NCBI GenBank assembly: GCA_947471745.1
Contig: CANJKZ010000084.1
Location: forward strand, 776,001-840,000
Direction of reading: 5' to 3'
DNA: 64,000 nucleotides
DNA from: Closterium sp. Naga37s-1
Lineage: Eukaryota; Streptophyta; Zygnematophyceae; Desmidiales; Closteriaceae
In this document: positions 21,201 to 33,100 of the stretch, one piece after another
Layout of the letters: the number at the start of each line of letters is the position of its first letter
Position numbering within the stretch: position 1 is the stretch's first letter
Translations under genes and position numbers: made by a program
Notes under the pieces: generated by a model
Told to the model about the DNA's origin: nothing
Database searches by the model: none
What the model saw: the letters and a program-made list of their open reading frames with translations, nothing else

Positions 21201-23347
21201 GATCCTCCCTTCCCCGTCGCAGATCGGCCTGCTTCGACACCTGTGTCGGTCACCGGCGATGAGGGGAGCCTTGAGGCGTCGCCTGTGGCGCCGGCCAGTG
21301 GCATCGCCGGCGGTCGACAAGGCGCCAAGCTCGTCAACCAGGATGGGGAGCCGTCGATGACAGGAGAGCAGCAGACAGGGGAGCCGGTCGAACAAGAGAC
21401 AGCAGCAGGGGTGCAGTCAACAGGGGAGCTGTCGAAGTCAGCAGAAGGTTCGAAGCAGCTGGTTGACGACTTGACCGTCGATGAAGAAGGGGAGCAGTCG
21501 GCAGGAGAAGAGTCCACCGACAGCGACGTGGTGGAGGTGCGGATTACGAAGCCTGAGCTGCGACGCATAGGTCGAGCTCGACGGCCACCGGAGCGGCTGA
21601 GCTTCCACGCCTGCCTACCGCCAGCTGCCTTCACTGCTAAGTACGACGAGGTTGACAATGACTTGTTGTACAACGACGCCGAGGAGGATGAAGAACTGCC
21701 GGAGCTCGACCCCGACATGCACCATCGACCGAACACCGCTGGGACATCGCCACGATGACGGTAAAGGAGGCGCTGGCGAGCTGGAAGGGTGAGGCGGTGA
21801 AGGCCGCCATGGAAGAAGAGATCCGCAGCCTTGTCGGCATGGGCACTTGGGAGCTGGTCGAACGCCCACGCGGGGTGAACATCATGAAGAACCGGTGGGT
21901 GCTGACGACCAAGTACCGCCTCGACGACACCGTCGAGCACGAGAAGGCGAGGTTGGTCGTGAAGGGCTTCACGCAGGTGTGCGGTGCCGACTACGACGAG
22001 ACGTACTCGCCGGTGAGCAGCTACGTCACGCTGAGGATCTTCCTCAGCATCGTCGCCGTCTTCGACCTCAACCTGATGCAACTTGACATGAAGAACGCTT
22101 TCTTGCAGAGCAAGCTTGACAGGGTGCTCTACATGTACCAGCCGGACTACTTCGACGATGGGACTGGCCGGATGTGTAAGCTGCTGAAGAGCCTCTACGG
22201 GCTGAAGCAATCGCCGCTGCTGTGGTACAGGGTACTCGATGGTGTGCTGCTGGACGCTGGCTGGAAGAAGAGCCAGGTCGACGAGGCGCTCTACTTCAAG
22301 GCCGGCAACAACGGAGTGACCTGCCGGGTGCTGGTCTACGTCGACGACCTGCTCACCGCCAGCAGCAGCCCTGCGATGCTGAAGGAGCTAAAGGAGCTGC
22401 TGGAGGCTGCCTTCGAGCTGCGCGAGATTTCACCGGTCGTCAAGTACCTTGGGCTGGAAATCGTGCGCGACAGGTCAGCGAGGAAGCTGTGGCTTCACCA
22501 GCAGGGCTACGCAGACAAGCTGCGCAGGCGCTTCATCGACGAGGAGCAGGGCGGTCGAGTCCCGAAGACGCCGGTCTTGGTTGATGCCTACGTCGAGCTG
22601 ACATTCGACGACGAGGAGGCGCAGGAGCGCGAGGAGGAGGAGTACCGGCAGAAGGTTGGCTCGCTGCAGTTTGCGGCGACGACGACGAGGCCGGACATCG
22701 CGTTCGCCTGCAGCAAGCTGGGGAGCGGCCTCACGATGAGGAGCGACCAGCATTGGCGCGAGGTCGACCGCTGCCTCGCCTACCTTGCTGACACCCTCGA
22801 CACCGCCTTGGAGTTCGGCGGTGGACCAGAGTCGCTGGAGCTGAACGGCTACGTGGACGCCGACGACGCGGGCGACAAACAGAAGCGGACGAGCACGAGC
22901 GGTTACGTGTTCGTCTACAGGGGGGCCGCCGTCTCCTGGTCGAGCTCGCGCATCAAGTGCGCGACATTGTCGTCGACAGAGTCAGAGTACGTTGCGGCCA
23001 CGAATGCAGGCAAGGAGGGAAGCCGATTTCGCTTCCTTCTTGCGGAATTCAAGCTGCTCGACGCTGGGAAGCCAACCATCCTCCGCGTCGACAACAAGTC
23101 AGCAATTACGGTCGCTGAGGGCTTGGGGCTGACGGGCAACCTCAAGCACATGGAGTGACGCTATGCCTGGCTGCACCACATGGTGAGGCGCGGGAAGTTC
23201 GTACTGAAGTACATCCTGACCACCGAGCAGCCGGCAGACTTCCTGACGAAGGCGCAACATTTTCCGGCTTTCAACTGGTGCTCTGTCGCCATCGGCCAAG
23301 TTCGTCTGGCCGACGTCGGCGATGGCGACGATGATGTGCAGCATTAG
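18217..23347 (+). pseudogene. Decayed gag-pol of copia element D
   Basis: Starts ATG 18217 (MVDPVANVGVADTLEARL). Stops at 18388 and 18718 break the Gag N-terminus. A UBN2-like Gag runs from ~18780 (SATDYYNRARRILAEMRMTG). A frameshift near 19270 moves the rest to another frame, with TAGs at 19368 and 19563. There is a CCHC knuckle (CWICHDPDHLSYEC, 19422). The protease has DSGCSHHLMG (~19753), then TGA at 19836. Integrase has HIDLCGPFW, RSDRGGEFLG and NGMAEREM. A TAG sits at 20967 and a frameshift near 21740. RT has WVLTTKYRLD, QLDMKNAFL and intact YVDD (~22339). RNase H has YVDADDAGD and SSTESEYVA, with TGA at 23156, where a CGA codon would fit. Translation ends near 23347. All domains are identifiable but the copy is dead. 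Confidence 0.9.
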
Positions 23348-23476
23348 GTGCCGTGCCCTTCTGCACGGCTGGTGCGGTGACGGCGTGCTCTGTGTGGGGT
23401 GCACGCCGAGGACGAGTTTTCTCCGTAGTGTGCTGCCATGTGGGCTGGGGGCCCAAGCGTGAGCGCGGCAGGGGAG
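23348..23476 (+). other. 3' untranslated region and polypurine tract of D
   Basis: 129 bp after pol; the last ~15 bases (GCGCGGCAGGGGAG) are purine-rich and abut the 3' LTR start TGTTAAC. Confidence 0.6.
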
Positions 23477-24465
23477 TGTTAACGGGAGTAGAGTGTTGGC
23501 CCCGCCCTCGCTTGGGCAACGCCGACGACTTGGTCGGATGTACGGGAGTAGCAGCCGACCGTCCACAGTGGGAGATTTTCTCGACAGGCTTCTTCGAGCT
23601 GCAAGGGACCGCTGTGGTGTTGCTGTCGACCAGGGAGCTCGACAGCTACAACTGACTGATCTGGGCAACGGGTGGGCCATCGACTAGGAGGGGCTGTTCG
23701 ACCGGGAGGTCGTCGGAGCAGTCCGTCGACCTGAGAAGTGAGCAGCGGTCGATGAGGGGAGCTCGTCGACAACAGCTGACAGTTCTGGTTGACGGAAGGG
23801 GTACGTCGACTAGGGGGTAGCTCGATGGGAGCTGTGGTCGACCAGGGGCACCCGGTGGTCGACCAGAGGGACTTGGTGGTCGACCAGAGCACCTGGGGTT
23901 GTCCAGGTCGACCGGGTAACCTGCTCGGCGAGTTCTGCGGAGGCACGCAAACGTCGTCGAGGTCGCGATGGTGAAGGCGATTTTGGGTTGGTATCCCGAA
24001 GTCGATGTGGCTCGTCAGGCGCAGACAACAGCCGACGAATGCACAACAGTGCAAGTCGGGCCAATCGTCTGCGCGCATCTGCGAGCGTGCGCACTGCTGT
24101 CTTCTACGGGGCAATGCTGGACAGCCGATCTGCTGCAGCGTTGGCACACCGTCGACCTGCTGTGTTGGCAGGTCGCCTTTCTGTAGTGATGGCGCGGCTC
24201 CTCTACGCAACGCTGGTAGGCGGTCGACCATGCTGTGCTGTCGATCGACCAGGCTAGCTGCAGAGTTGCAAGGTGCCTGATGTAGTCACTGTTGTCTTTG
24301 CTTGTTCAACAATTGTGTAATTCCAACTTTGCTAGTGGAAACTCTTGCCGATTTCTCCCGTGATTGTGCAAGCGCTAAGGAACTAGGCAAAGCTACGATC
24401 ACTCATAGTAGTTCGTGCCAACCCCCGTAGTCTAGCTCACTACCGTTGTAGAGTGAATCGCCGCA
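23477..24465 (+). repeat. 3' LTR of element D
   Basis: 989 bp, TGTTAACGGGAG...CCGCA, matching 17169-18119 with point differences and two extra blocks (near 23540 and 23827). It is more diverged from its partner than the LTRs of B, so D is older. Confidence 0.9.
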
Positions 24466-27400
24466 ACTTCTACGCTGATCAGGTGGTTACTGGCCACTGA
24501 GGCCACTCATGGTAGTCGTGTCGTTTGTCTCCACTCCGATCGTGGGGGTGAGTTTTGCTCTGGCATTCTTCGCAGATTCTGCACCAAGCAGGGCATCACC
24601 CAGTCCTGGACGCTTCCGGATTCCTCATTGCAGAATGGGGTTTCTGAGCACCGCATCGGCTTGGTCATGGAGATCGGCCGCACCTCCATAATCCATGCCC
24701 ATGCGCCCCATTTTCTGTGGCCCTATGCAGTTCGCTACGCCGCCCACCAGCTGAATCTCTGGCCCCGTGTCTCATGGCGAGTGGCTTCACCGATTATTCT
24801 TTGGACCGGGTCCCCTAGTGTTGCGTGGGAGTTTCGTGTCTAGGGCAGCCTTGCACTTGTTCGCGACACCTCTGCGGACAAGCTCTCGGCTCGCACCATA
24901 CATTGTGTCTTCCTTGGTTTGCTAATGGACGCCCGTGACTACACGTTTCACCACCCGTCCCTCCACCACTTTCTCGACTTCCGTGACGTAACCTTTGATG
25001 AGTCCGTGTCCTACGACACCCGCTACCCCTGTCGAGGTCTCCCGGTTCCCCCCCCCCCCTCCCCTTTTCCTCGCCCCGGCTCCTCCTCCTCCTCTTGCTC
25101 CTATGGTTACCCACCCCCCCCTCCCCCCCCCCTCCCCCGGGTCTTGCTCCGTCAGGTGTGTCCCACGCTGTCACGTCCGGTACCATTCCCTTCCCCACAA
25201 TTGTCCTCACAGTCATCGCAGCAGCAGTTGACACTACTGTGATAGGTTGCAGTCGACTCTGGGGGTGTTGGTGTTGGGGGAACGGGTGCAAGAGGTGCTG
25301 GATCTGAGGGTGCTGCAGCTGAGGGTGCTGGCACTAGAGGTGCTGGTTCTGAGGGTATTGGAGCTGAGGGTGCTGGAGCTGAGGGTGCTGGCACTGGAGG
25401 TGCTGGTTTTGAGGGTGCTGGAGCTGAGGGTATTGGCACTTGAGGTGCTAGTTTTGGGGGTGCTGGAGCTGGGGGTACAGGCAGTGGCGGTGCTAGTTCT
25501 GGGGGTGCTGGAGTTGTTGGTACTGGTGCTGGGGGTGCTCGTTCTGGGGGTGCTCGAGTTGTTCATACTAGCGCTGGAGGTGCTCGTTTTGTGGGCACTA
25601 GAGTGGGACGCACTGCTTCTGTGGCCCCTGCTCCACCTCCCCACCGCTAGAAACTGTTTGCCTCACTCAACGAGGCCTGCCTCGGACCATTGCATGAGAC
25701 ACGAGCGGGGATTGCAGGCCCATACGACAGCATGTTGCCTCTCTACGCGTTTTCAGGAGCTTCTTCAACTCGAGCATGAGAAGCGAGCAATATTGGAGCA
25801 CGAGCAGTTGGAGCTGGAGCAGCGGCAGCAGGTGTTGCAGCAGCATAGCTGCAGCAGCAGCAGGAGCAAGAGCTGCAACAGCAGCAGTAGCAGCAACAGC
25901 AGCAGAGGCAGTAGCAGTAGCAGCAGCCGCCGCAGGAGTTGCAGCAGCCAGAGCAGCAGCAGCAGCAGCTGTAGTTAGCCCCACCCGTCACTTTTGCAGC
26001 AGTTGTTCCCACTTGTGAGTGGCCTTCGGGCCCTTGGTCTTTTTTCCTCCTCTCAGGACTGCTCACCGCCTCCTACTACTCACGGTCTTCCTCCTCCGGA
26101 CCCGTCCCCGACTGTTTTCTCCCCCCCTCGTTCACAGCCCGCTCTTCTCTCTCCTGGTCTATCCTCCTCCTGTTCTCCCGCACTCTCGGGTCAACCCCTG
26201 CCCCCCACGTCCTCGTCCCTCATCTCCTGTTGACGACCTCCGCAATTTCTGGCTTCGTTCTAGTCCTTGTCGTTCTCCGTGTAAGTCTGTTCTCCCGTCA
26301 CCTCTTGAGTCGTCTCTTACCGCCTCCTCTCACTCTATCACTATCTACTACCGCGCTGCTCGTCCTGTTGTCTCACTTGTTCTCGCTTCTCTTGTTGCGG
26401 ACCCTCGCGCTTCTTCGTTGTCAATCTCAGCTCTTGTTGCCATTGTCACCGAATTTGCCGCCACTCTCCGCCTTGACTGCGCCACCCACGTGGTGGCCGC
26501 TCCTCCTACTCGTATCCTGGCTGCCGGGGGTGAGTCTGCCCTTGGCTGTGACGTCCTAGAGGACAGGCAGTTTGAGCTGGAGTTACTGGCAGCCGCTTTT
26601 CCCTACCTCTGTGCCATGCTGCTATCCCCTGAGAGAGACCCGTGCAATCTTGACATACTGACTCCTCGCACATAGCGTGAGGCAGTATCAGGGTACTGGG
26701 CCTCTCAGTGGTTAGCGGCCATGGACTCAGAGATGACATCTTGGAGATCCACAGGCACCTATGTTGACGCAACTTTCCCTCCTAGGGTGGACATAGTTGA
26801 TGGCATGCATCTTCAAGGTAAAGCGTCCGCCTAGATCACCGCGTGTCCTCAAAGCTCGCTACGTGGCTAGGGGTTTCAGTCAGCGTGAGGGAGTTGACTT
26901 CTTCCAGACCTTCGCCCCGACTCTGAAGATGACTACTTTTCGGGTGTTACTTCACGTTGCAGCACAGCAAGACCACAAGCTGCACTCCCTCGACTTCTCC
27001 ACTTCCTTTCTCCAGGGTCGCCTACACAAGGAGATATGGCTGCGCCGTCCTCCTGGCTTCACTAGCGCTTTGCCGCCTCGAGCCTAGTGGAGCCTGAAGC
27101 GACCAGTCTAAGGTCTCTGTTAGGTGCCCTGTGGCACGACACGCTATGCACCACTCTTGCTGACATCGAGTTCCGTCCTTCGACCGCCGACCCGTCACTG
27201 TTTGTTCGCACTGGTTCCAGTCTATTCTTTGTAATTGTCTACGTCAACGACCTGGTCTTCGCTGCACCAAACAGGGACGCTTTGGCTGAGGTGAAATCTG
27301 AGCTGCAGAAGAGAGACGTGTGCACTGACCTGGGTGAACCGCGCCACTACCTTGGCTTGCAGATCACCAGGGACAGAGCCTCTCGCACCATTACACTCTC

Positions 27401-28105
27401 GCAGTCACACATGGTGCAGAAGGTCCTTCTGCGGTCTGGGTTTCAGTTCTCCACCACACAGCCCACTCCTCTTGCTGTTGACCACAGACTCACTGGCCTT
27501 TTTCGCAACAAACCCTTAAAGTCCAGTGGTCCCTACACAGAGCTTGTGGGCTGCCTCATGTACCTGATAACTTGTACTCCTCCGAACCTTGCCTTTCCCC
27601 TCAATGTCCTCTCCTGCTTTGTTGCGACTGGGAGACACCGTCTTGTTCACTGGACATTGCCTGTGAGGGTGGCGAAGTACCTGGCGACTACATTAGGCAT
27701 CGGGCTCGTGCTTGGAGGGACACATCCAGTTGTGCTAACTGGTCACTGTGACTCTTCCTACGCCAGCGACGTGCAGACCCAGAGTTCTAACCAGAGGTAA
27801 TACTTCATCTTGGGCGCTGGAGCTGTGTCGTGGAGGTCTACTCGGTCGTCGTCCGCGGCGCAGTCTATCGCAGAGGCAGAGATCTATGCTGGTGCCATGG
27901 CTGCGCAGAAGCTTCGCTGGTTGACCCCGGCTCAGTCACTTTGTTGTTGAAGAAACTCCACATCCACACTGTCCGTCACATTGTCAAACGCAGCCTCACT
28001 GTTGCGCCTGTGCTGAAGGCACATATTGTATTTAGAGCCATTCAAGGCATTGCCAATGTCGCAACTAAAAAACGAGTTCTTGATAGAAAGCGCTTGGTGG
28101 ATGTG
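24466..28105 (+). pseudogene. Copia pol remnant E (integrase to RNase H)
   Basis: 5'-truncated at the integrase core. Bases ~24505-24760 encode SDRGGEF, LQNGVSEHRIGL and PHFLWPYAVRYAAHQL. TAG at 24841 replaces a tryptophan codon. The linker has C runs (25050-25140), a degenerate GGTGCTGGAGCTGAGG repeat (25255-25620), and a glutamine-rich stretch (25750-25980) with four in-frame TAGs among CAG codons. Bases 26410-26675 match the pre-RT segment (GGESALGCDVLEDRQ). RT resumes at 26797 after losing a base; it carries YVND instead of YVDD (27240-27251), a lost catalytic aspartate. TAGs lie at 26673 and 27085. RNase H decays after AEIYAGAMAAQKLRWL (~27925). The right end, around 28105, is indistinct. 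Confidence 0.85.
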
Positions 28106-28165
28106 GTGAAGGGAGAGGTGGGTGGTGAAGGGAGAGGTGGGTGGTGAAGGGAGAGGTGGGTGGAG
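28103..28165 (+). repeat. Triplicated GGTGAAGGGAGAGGTGG unit
   Basis: Three near-identical tandem copies of an ~18-bp purine-rich unit at the ragged right end of fragment E. A single related stretch (GATGTGGTGAAGGGAGAG) occurs at about 50071. Confidence 0.7.
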
Positions 28166-28300
28166 ACGGACAGGTATTGCAGATTGGCGAGGGTGGTGAT
28201 GGCGGCGGGTATGGCGCCACTTGAGGGAGGATTCGCTTTGGGGAACAGCTTAGCATCCCCGCCAGCCAGCCAACACACGCAGCCCATGCGGAAGCGGTAT
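28165..28300 (-). pseudogene. Possible leucine-rich-repeat coding fragment
   Basis: The minus strand encodes PSSGAIPAAITTLANLQYL, which fits the plant leucine-rich-repeat pattern (GxIPxxIxxLxNLxxL) for one repeat. No further repeats, signal peptide or kinase are found around it; it is flanked by tandem repeats and retrotransposons. It may be a relic of a receptor-like gene or a chance match. Confidence 0.3.
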
Positions 28301-28337
28301 GGGCAGTGCAGCCATGAGTGCCGCATGAGGAGTAGTG

Positions 28338-28395
28338 GCATGATGGAGGAGTGGCGGATGATGGAGGAGTGGCGGATGATGGAGGAGTGGCACAG
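28338..28395 (+). repeat. 18-bp tandem repeat
   Basis: Three copies of GATGGAGGAGTGGCG-type units. Short and purine-rich, with no recognised role. Confidence 0.7.
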
Positions 28396-28432
28396 TGATG
28401 AGCCACGCAGGCAAGGAGAGCACGGAAGGGCA

Positions 28433-28584
28433 ATGAGGGGCAATGAGGGGCAGTGAGGGGTAGTGAGGGGCAATGAGGGGCAGTGAGGGGCAATGAGGGG
28501 CAATGAGGGGCAGTGAGGGGCAGTGAGGGGTAGTGAGGGGCAATGAGGGGCAATGAGGGGCAGTGAGGGGCAATGAGGGGGCAG
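28433..28584 (+). repeat. 10-bp minisatellite GGGGCA[A/G]TGA
   Basis: About fifteen tandem copies of GGGGCAATGA/GGGGCAGTGA with a few GGGGTAGTGA variants. Open frames through it on the minus strand are repeat artefacts. The following ~75 bases up to element G show nothing recognisable. Confidence 0.9.
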
Positions 28585-28659
28585 TGCAGGAGGAGATCAA
28601 GGGTGATCAAACACCCCGAGCAGCTATGTTGGCAGATGCGCTCTGGGGGGGCAAGTGGG

Positions 28660-28794
28660 TGTCAGAACATATATGCTTACATTTGTATGTTTCCTTAGGC
28701 TGTAGTGGGTTTAGCCTTAGGGGGTACACAAATCTTCTCGACATTCTTCTTGTACCCCCTTTTGCCCTAGTCAATTCCATTCTCGATTCTAACA
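28660..28794 (+). repeat. 5' LTR (135 bp) of element G
   Basis: TGTCAGAACATATATGC...GATTCTAACA, directly followed by the primer-binding site. It shares the GGCTGTAGTGGG core with the other short LTRs. Confidence 0.95.
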
Positions 28795-28806
28795 TGGTAT
28801 CAGAGC
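28795..28806 (+). promoter_or_regulatory. Primer-binding site of element G
   Basis: TGGTATCAGAGC, an exact complement of the initiator tRNA-Met 3' end, with no spacer after the LTR. Confidence 0.9.
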
Positions 28807-28859
28807 AGTTAGGTCCCTAACGTAGGGTTACCACTGCCCCTTCCGCTGCCTGTCGTACG

Positions 28860-30131
28860 CCCCTAGGCCCGTCGCCAATGGCCCCGTCGCCCTGCGGCCC
28901 TTCGTTTCTGGCCCCGCGGCCCCGTCGTTCCCGGCCCCGTCGCACCTAGACCCCGCGGCCCCTTTCGTTTCTGGCCCCACGGCCCCTTTCGTTCCCGGCC
29001 CCGCGGCCCCTTTCGTTTCTGGCCCCGCGGCCCCGTCGTTCCTGGCCCCGTCGCACCTAGGCCCCGCGGCCCCATCGTTCCAGGCCCCTCGGCCCCGTCG
29101 GCCCCTAGACCCCGTCACCCACGGCCCGTCCCATCGGCCCCGTCGACCTCAAGGCCCCTATGCCCCGTCGACCTAGGCCCCTGGCCCACGCGATCCTGTC
29201 GACCTAGGCCCCCGGCCCCCCCTGCAACCCCGTCGACCTAGGCCCCTGGCCCCCGCGACCCCGTCGACCTAGGCCCCCGGCCCTGTCGCCCCCGGCCCCC
29301 CGCGGCCCCGTCGACCTAGGGCCCCCCCCCCCCCCCCCCCGCGACCCAGTCGACCTAGGCCCCCCCGGCCCCTCGGCCCTGTCGCCCCTGGCCCCGACGC
29401 CCCTCGGCTCCAGGCCCCTCGGCCTCGTTTCCCCTGACCCCGCGGCCCCGTCGACCTAGGCCCCCCCCACGGCCCCTCGGCCCCTAGCCTCGGCCCCTCG
29501 CCCCCCCCCCCCCCCCCCCCCCTTCGTGTTTGGCCCCTCGGCCCCCAGGCTCCTCGGCCCCTAGGCCCCTCGGCCCCTCGGCCCCTAGCCTCAACCCATC
29601 GCCCCCCCCCCCCCCCCCCCCCTTTCGTGTTTGGCCCCTCGGCCCCCAGGCTCCTCGGCCCCTAGGCCCCTCGGCCCCTCCGCCCCTAGCCTCGGCCCCT
29701 CGCCCCCCCCCCCCCCCCCCCCCTTTCATGTTTGGCCCCTCGGCCCCCAGGCCCCTCGGCCCCTAGCCTCGGCCCCTCGGCCCCCACCCTGCGTGTTTGG
29801 CCCCTCGGCCCCTAGGCCCCTCGACCCCTAGGCCCCTCAGCCCCTCCACCCTTCGTGTTTGGCCCCTCGGCCTCTAGGCCCCTCGGCCCCCCTGCCTCTC
29901 GGCCCCCAAGCCCCTCGGCCCCTCGGCCCATCAGCCCCCTGACCACTCAGCCCCCCTGGTCCCTCAGCCCCTGGCCCCTAGGCCCCCGGCACCTCGGCCC
30001 CTTGGCCCCCAGGCCCCCTCAGCCCCTCGGCAAATACTGCTACTCTTCCTACTGCTACTACTGCTACAGCTACTGCGGCTACTGCTGCTATTACTACTGC
30101 TGCTACTGCTGCTCCTGCATACTGTGTCAAT
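28860..30131 (+). repeat. C-rich minisatellite leader of element G
   Basis: About 1.2 kb of GGCCCCGTCG, GGCCCCGCGGCCCC and GGCCCCTCGGCCCCTAGG units with long C runs at about 29322, 29504, 29604 and 29704, then CTACTGCTA trinucleotides up to the gag ATG at 30132. It parallels the leaders of C and F although the unit sequence differs. Confidence 0.85.
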
Positions 30132-33100
30132 ATGGCCTCGCTTCGAGTTCTCGCGTTCGATCATGAGGGTATACCGGTTCAGTTCGACACGTGCCTCGAC
30201 GACCTGCAGCTATACCTACTGAGCGATATTAAGGACACTATTTCACTGTTTGACCACGTGTCCGGTGCCGCTACTGCCCCTCCCGCCACAGCTGACAGTG
30301 CGACTCGCTCATAGTGGCTTTCTCGCGACGCTGCTGCCCGCTTAGCCATTCGCAACCACCTGCCGATAGCCGAATACGCTCACTTCGGACAGCATAGGAC
30401 CGCACAGGCACTGTACAACGCTGTAGTCGCTCGCTACTCCTCCCTTGCCACTGCTGCTCTATGCCGCCTGCTTCTGCCCTACCTGTTCCCCGAGCTGTCA
30501 GCCTTTGCCACAGTAGAGGACCTGGTTTCCCACCTTCGCGCTAGCAACACTCGCTACCGCGCTGCCGCCCCCACTGAGTTCCTTGACAGGAACCAGCCCC
30601 CGATGTTCATCACCCTCTACTTCATAGTCACACGCCTCCCTGACTCTCTTCGCTCTGTCAGGGACCACTTTCTCTCTCTTAACCCCACCTCCCTCACTGT
30701 TGACCTCCTCGAGCAGCATTTCCTCGCTGCTGAGACTAGTGCAGTTGCTGTAGGTGCTGCTCGTGGCACTCCGCGCCCGCCCTTCTTTAAGGAGTGCTCC
30801 ACCTCCCCCCTTGCCCCCTCCTACGCCTCTGCTGCAGACATCTCTGTTGCTGAGGACGTCGGGGCTGCTTCTGCTAGTGCGAAGCGCCGCAGCAAGAAGG
30901 GCAAGGGTGGCAGGGGTGGTGGAGGTGGCAGTGGGGGTGGAGGAGGTGGCAGCGGGAGTATTGGTGGGGGCAGCAGTTGGGGTGGTGGAGGCGGTGGGAC
31001 TGGTGGAGGGAGTGGGGGTTCTGGTGGCGGCGGTGGAGGCAGCGGTGGGAGTGGCGGCAGTGGCGGCGGTGGGACTGGTGGCGGTGGGACTGGCGCTTGG
31101 CGTGTTGGTTCTGGAGGTGGCCAGCGTAAGCAGCAGCAGCGTCACAGTGTGACCCAGTCGCCCCAGCAGCTTCGTGAGTGGTTTTTGCACCGTGGGGCGT
31201 CTAGGGGTAGTGGTAACTGCCAATATGTCATTCGCACGGGTGAACATGCTGGACAGACTTGCGGGCGGCTCCACACTCAGCACCGCTGCTTCTCCCGCCT
31301 CGACGACGCTTGGCGTGCTGAGTTTGGTGATGACGCCGAGCTCCCTCGCTGGGCAGATCTGCTTAAGTCTAGGATTGCTATCTTTGACCTAGACTTTGAT
31401 GCTTTTCTTTCTGCTATGTATGCTTTGTCTGTTAGTGCTGAGGGTGACTGTTACCGGTGTGTGCCGCCTGATCCAGGTATAGCTGCTGCTGCTCTAGGTG
31501 CTAGTGAGTCTGGTACTCTCCCTGGTAGTGCACCTACTCAGGCCTTGCACACCTTCACGCTGGACTCAGGCGCCTCTGCTTGTTTCTTTCGTGACAGCAA
31601 CACTCTCACTCCTCTCTCTGCACCTGTCCCGGTCCGACTGGCAGACCCCTCTGGGGGCCCGGTCGTGGCCCGTTCCTCCACTGTCCTCCCGTGTCTGGCG
31701 GTTCCGTCCGGCTCACTATCAGGTCTTCACCTCCCCTCGTTATCTACGAACTTGGGGAGTACCGCTGCCCTCCAGGATTCGATGGTCACTACCACCACTC
31801 CTGGGGGTCAGCGTGTGTCGATCTGCACGTGCACACGGACGGGGCATCACCTGGCCACGTTCACTCGTCGGCCAGGGTCGAGTCTGTACACACTCACTAC
31901 CGAGCCTCCTCAGGTAGCTGCGTCTGCTCAGGTGTCCGCGTCAGGTCAAGTAGCCGCCTCTTGCTTGTGTCGCCTCCTGTCGCACCAGACTCTTTCGTGG
32001 CACCACCGCCTGGGTCACCCCTCCCTTCAACGCCTTCGTGGCATGCACTCCCGTCTCCTTGTCTCTGGTCTTCCCAGGTCTTTGCCTCCCTTACCGCCCT
32101 TGCCTGCCCCGCCCTGTCTTCCTTGCGTTGAGGGGCGACAGCGCGCCACTCCTCACTCCTCCTCGTTTCTCCCGACGTCTGCTCCCCTGCAGACTCTTCG
32201 CATGAACGTGTGGGGCCCAGCCCGCGTCAGTGGACAGGGCCGTGAGCGCTACTTTCCGCTGGTAGTTGACGACTACACGCGGTACACCACGGTCTTCCCC
32301 TTGCGCAGCAACAGTGAGGTCTCTGATGTCTTGATCCCTTGGATCCGCACAGTCCGTCTCCAGCTACGCGAGCGGTTCGGCCAGGACCTTCCTATCCTGC
32401 GTCTGCACTCTGACAGAGGTGGTGAGTTCTCCTCCAACCTCTTGCGGGACTTTTGTCGTGGGGAGGGCATTCTCCAGTTGTTCACGCTTCCGGACTCCCC
32501 TCAGCAAAATGGGATTGCTGAGCGCCGCATTGGCTTAGTCATGGAGGTCGCTCGTACCTCCATGATCCATGCGGCTGCTCCCCATTTTCTGTGGCCGTTT
32601 GCGGTCCGGTACGCTGCGCATCAGCTCAACCTCTGGACCCGTGTCTCCTTGCCGGAGACCTCGCCCACACTGCGTTGGACGGGGAAGGTTGGCGATGCGT
32701 CGCTGTTCCGGGTCTGGGGTTCTCGTGCCTTTGTTTGCGATACGTCCGCGGACAAGCTCTCCGCCCGTGCTATCCCCTGCGTCTTCCTTGGCTTTGTCCC
32801 TGACGCGCCTGGCTGGCAGTTTTACCACCCCACCTCGCGCCGTGTCTTCCCCTCTCAGGACGTCACGTTTGAAGAGTCGGTTCCCTTCTACCGTCTCTTC
32901 CCATGTCGCTCTGCCCCTCCCCCGCCCCCGCCGCTCTTCCTTGCTCCTGGTCCCCCTCCGGTAGACCCACTCCCGCCCCAGGGTCCTGCTCCCTCGGGTG
33001 TATCTCACGTAGACCCTCTCCCTAGTACTGGGCCTATTCAGCTAGCTGTCGGCTCAGGTGCTGCGTCTGGGGGTGCGGAGCCACGGGGTGCTGGGTCTGG

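Larger units (their letters stand above)
17169..24465 (+). mobile_element. Element D: full-length but decayed copia element with tRNA-Phe primer site
   Basis: 5' LTR 17169-18119, primer site 18120-18158, gag-pol 18217-23347, polypurine region ~23440-23476, 3' LTR 23477-24465. The family is distinct from B and from the short-LTR group: longer TCGAC-rich LTRs, a different Gag and a canonical CCHC knuckle. The left edge is fused to the C LTR and the right edge to pol fragment E, with no target-site duplication visible. Confidence 0.9.

Noticed and set aside
28433..28584. CRISPR-like direct repeat array
   Set aside because: The 10-bp units are contiguous without spacers, and the genome is eukaryotic.
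28042..28610. Ser/Pro/Leu/His-rich frames on the minus strand
   Set aside because: Products of the GGGGCAATGA repeat; only the short LRR-like part deserves mention.
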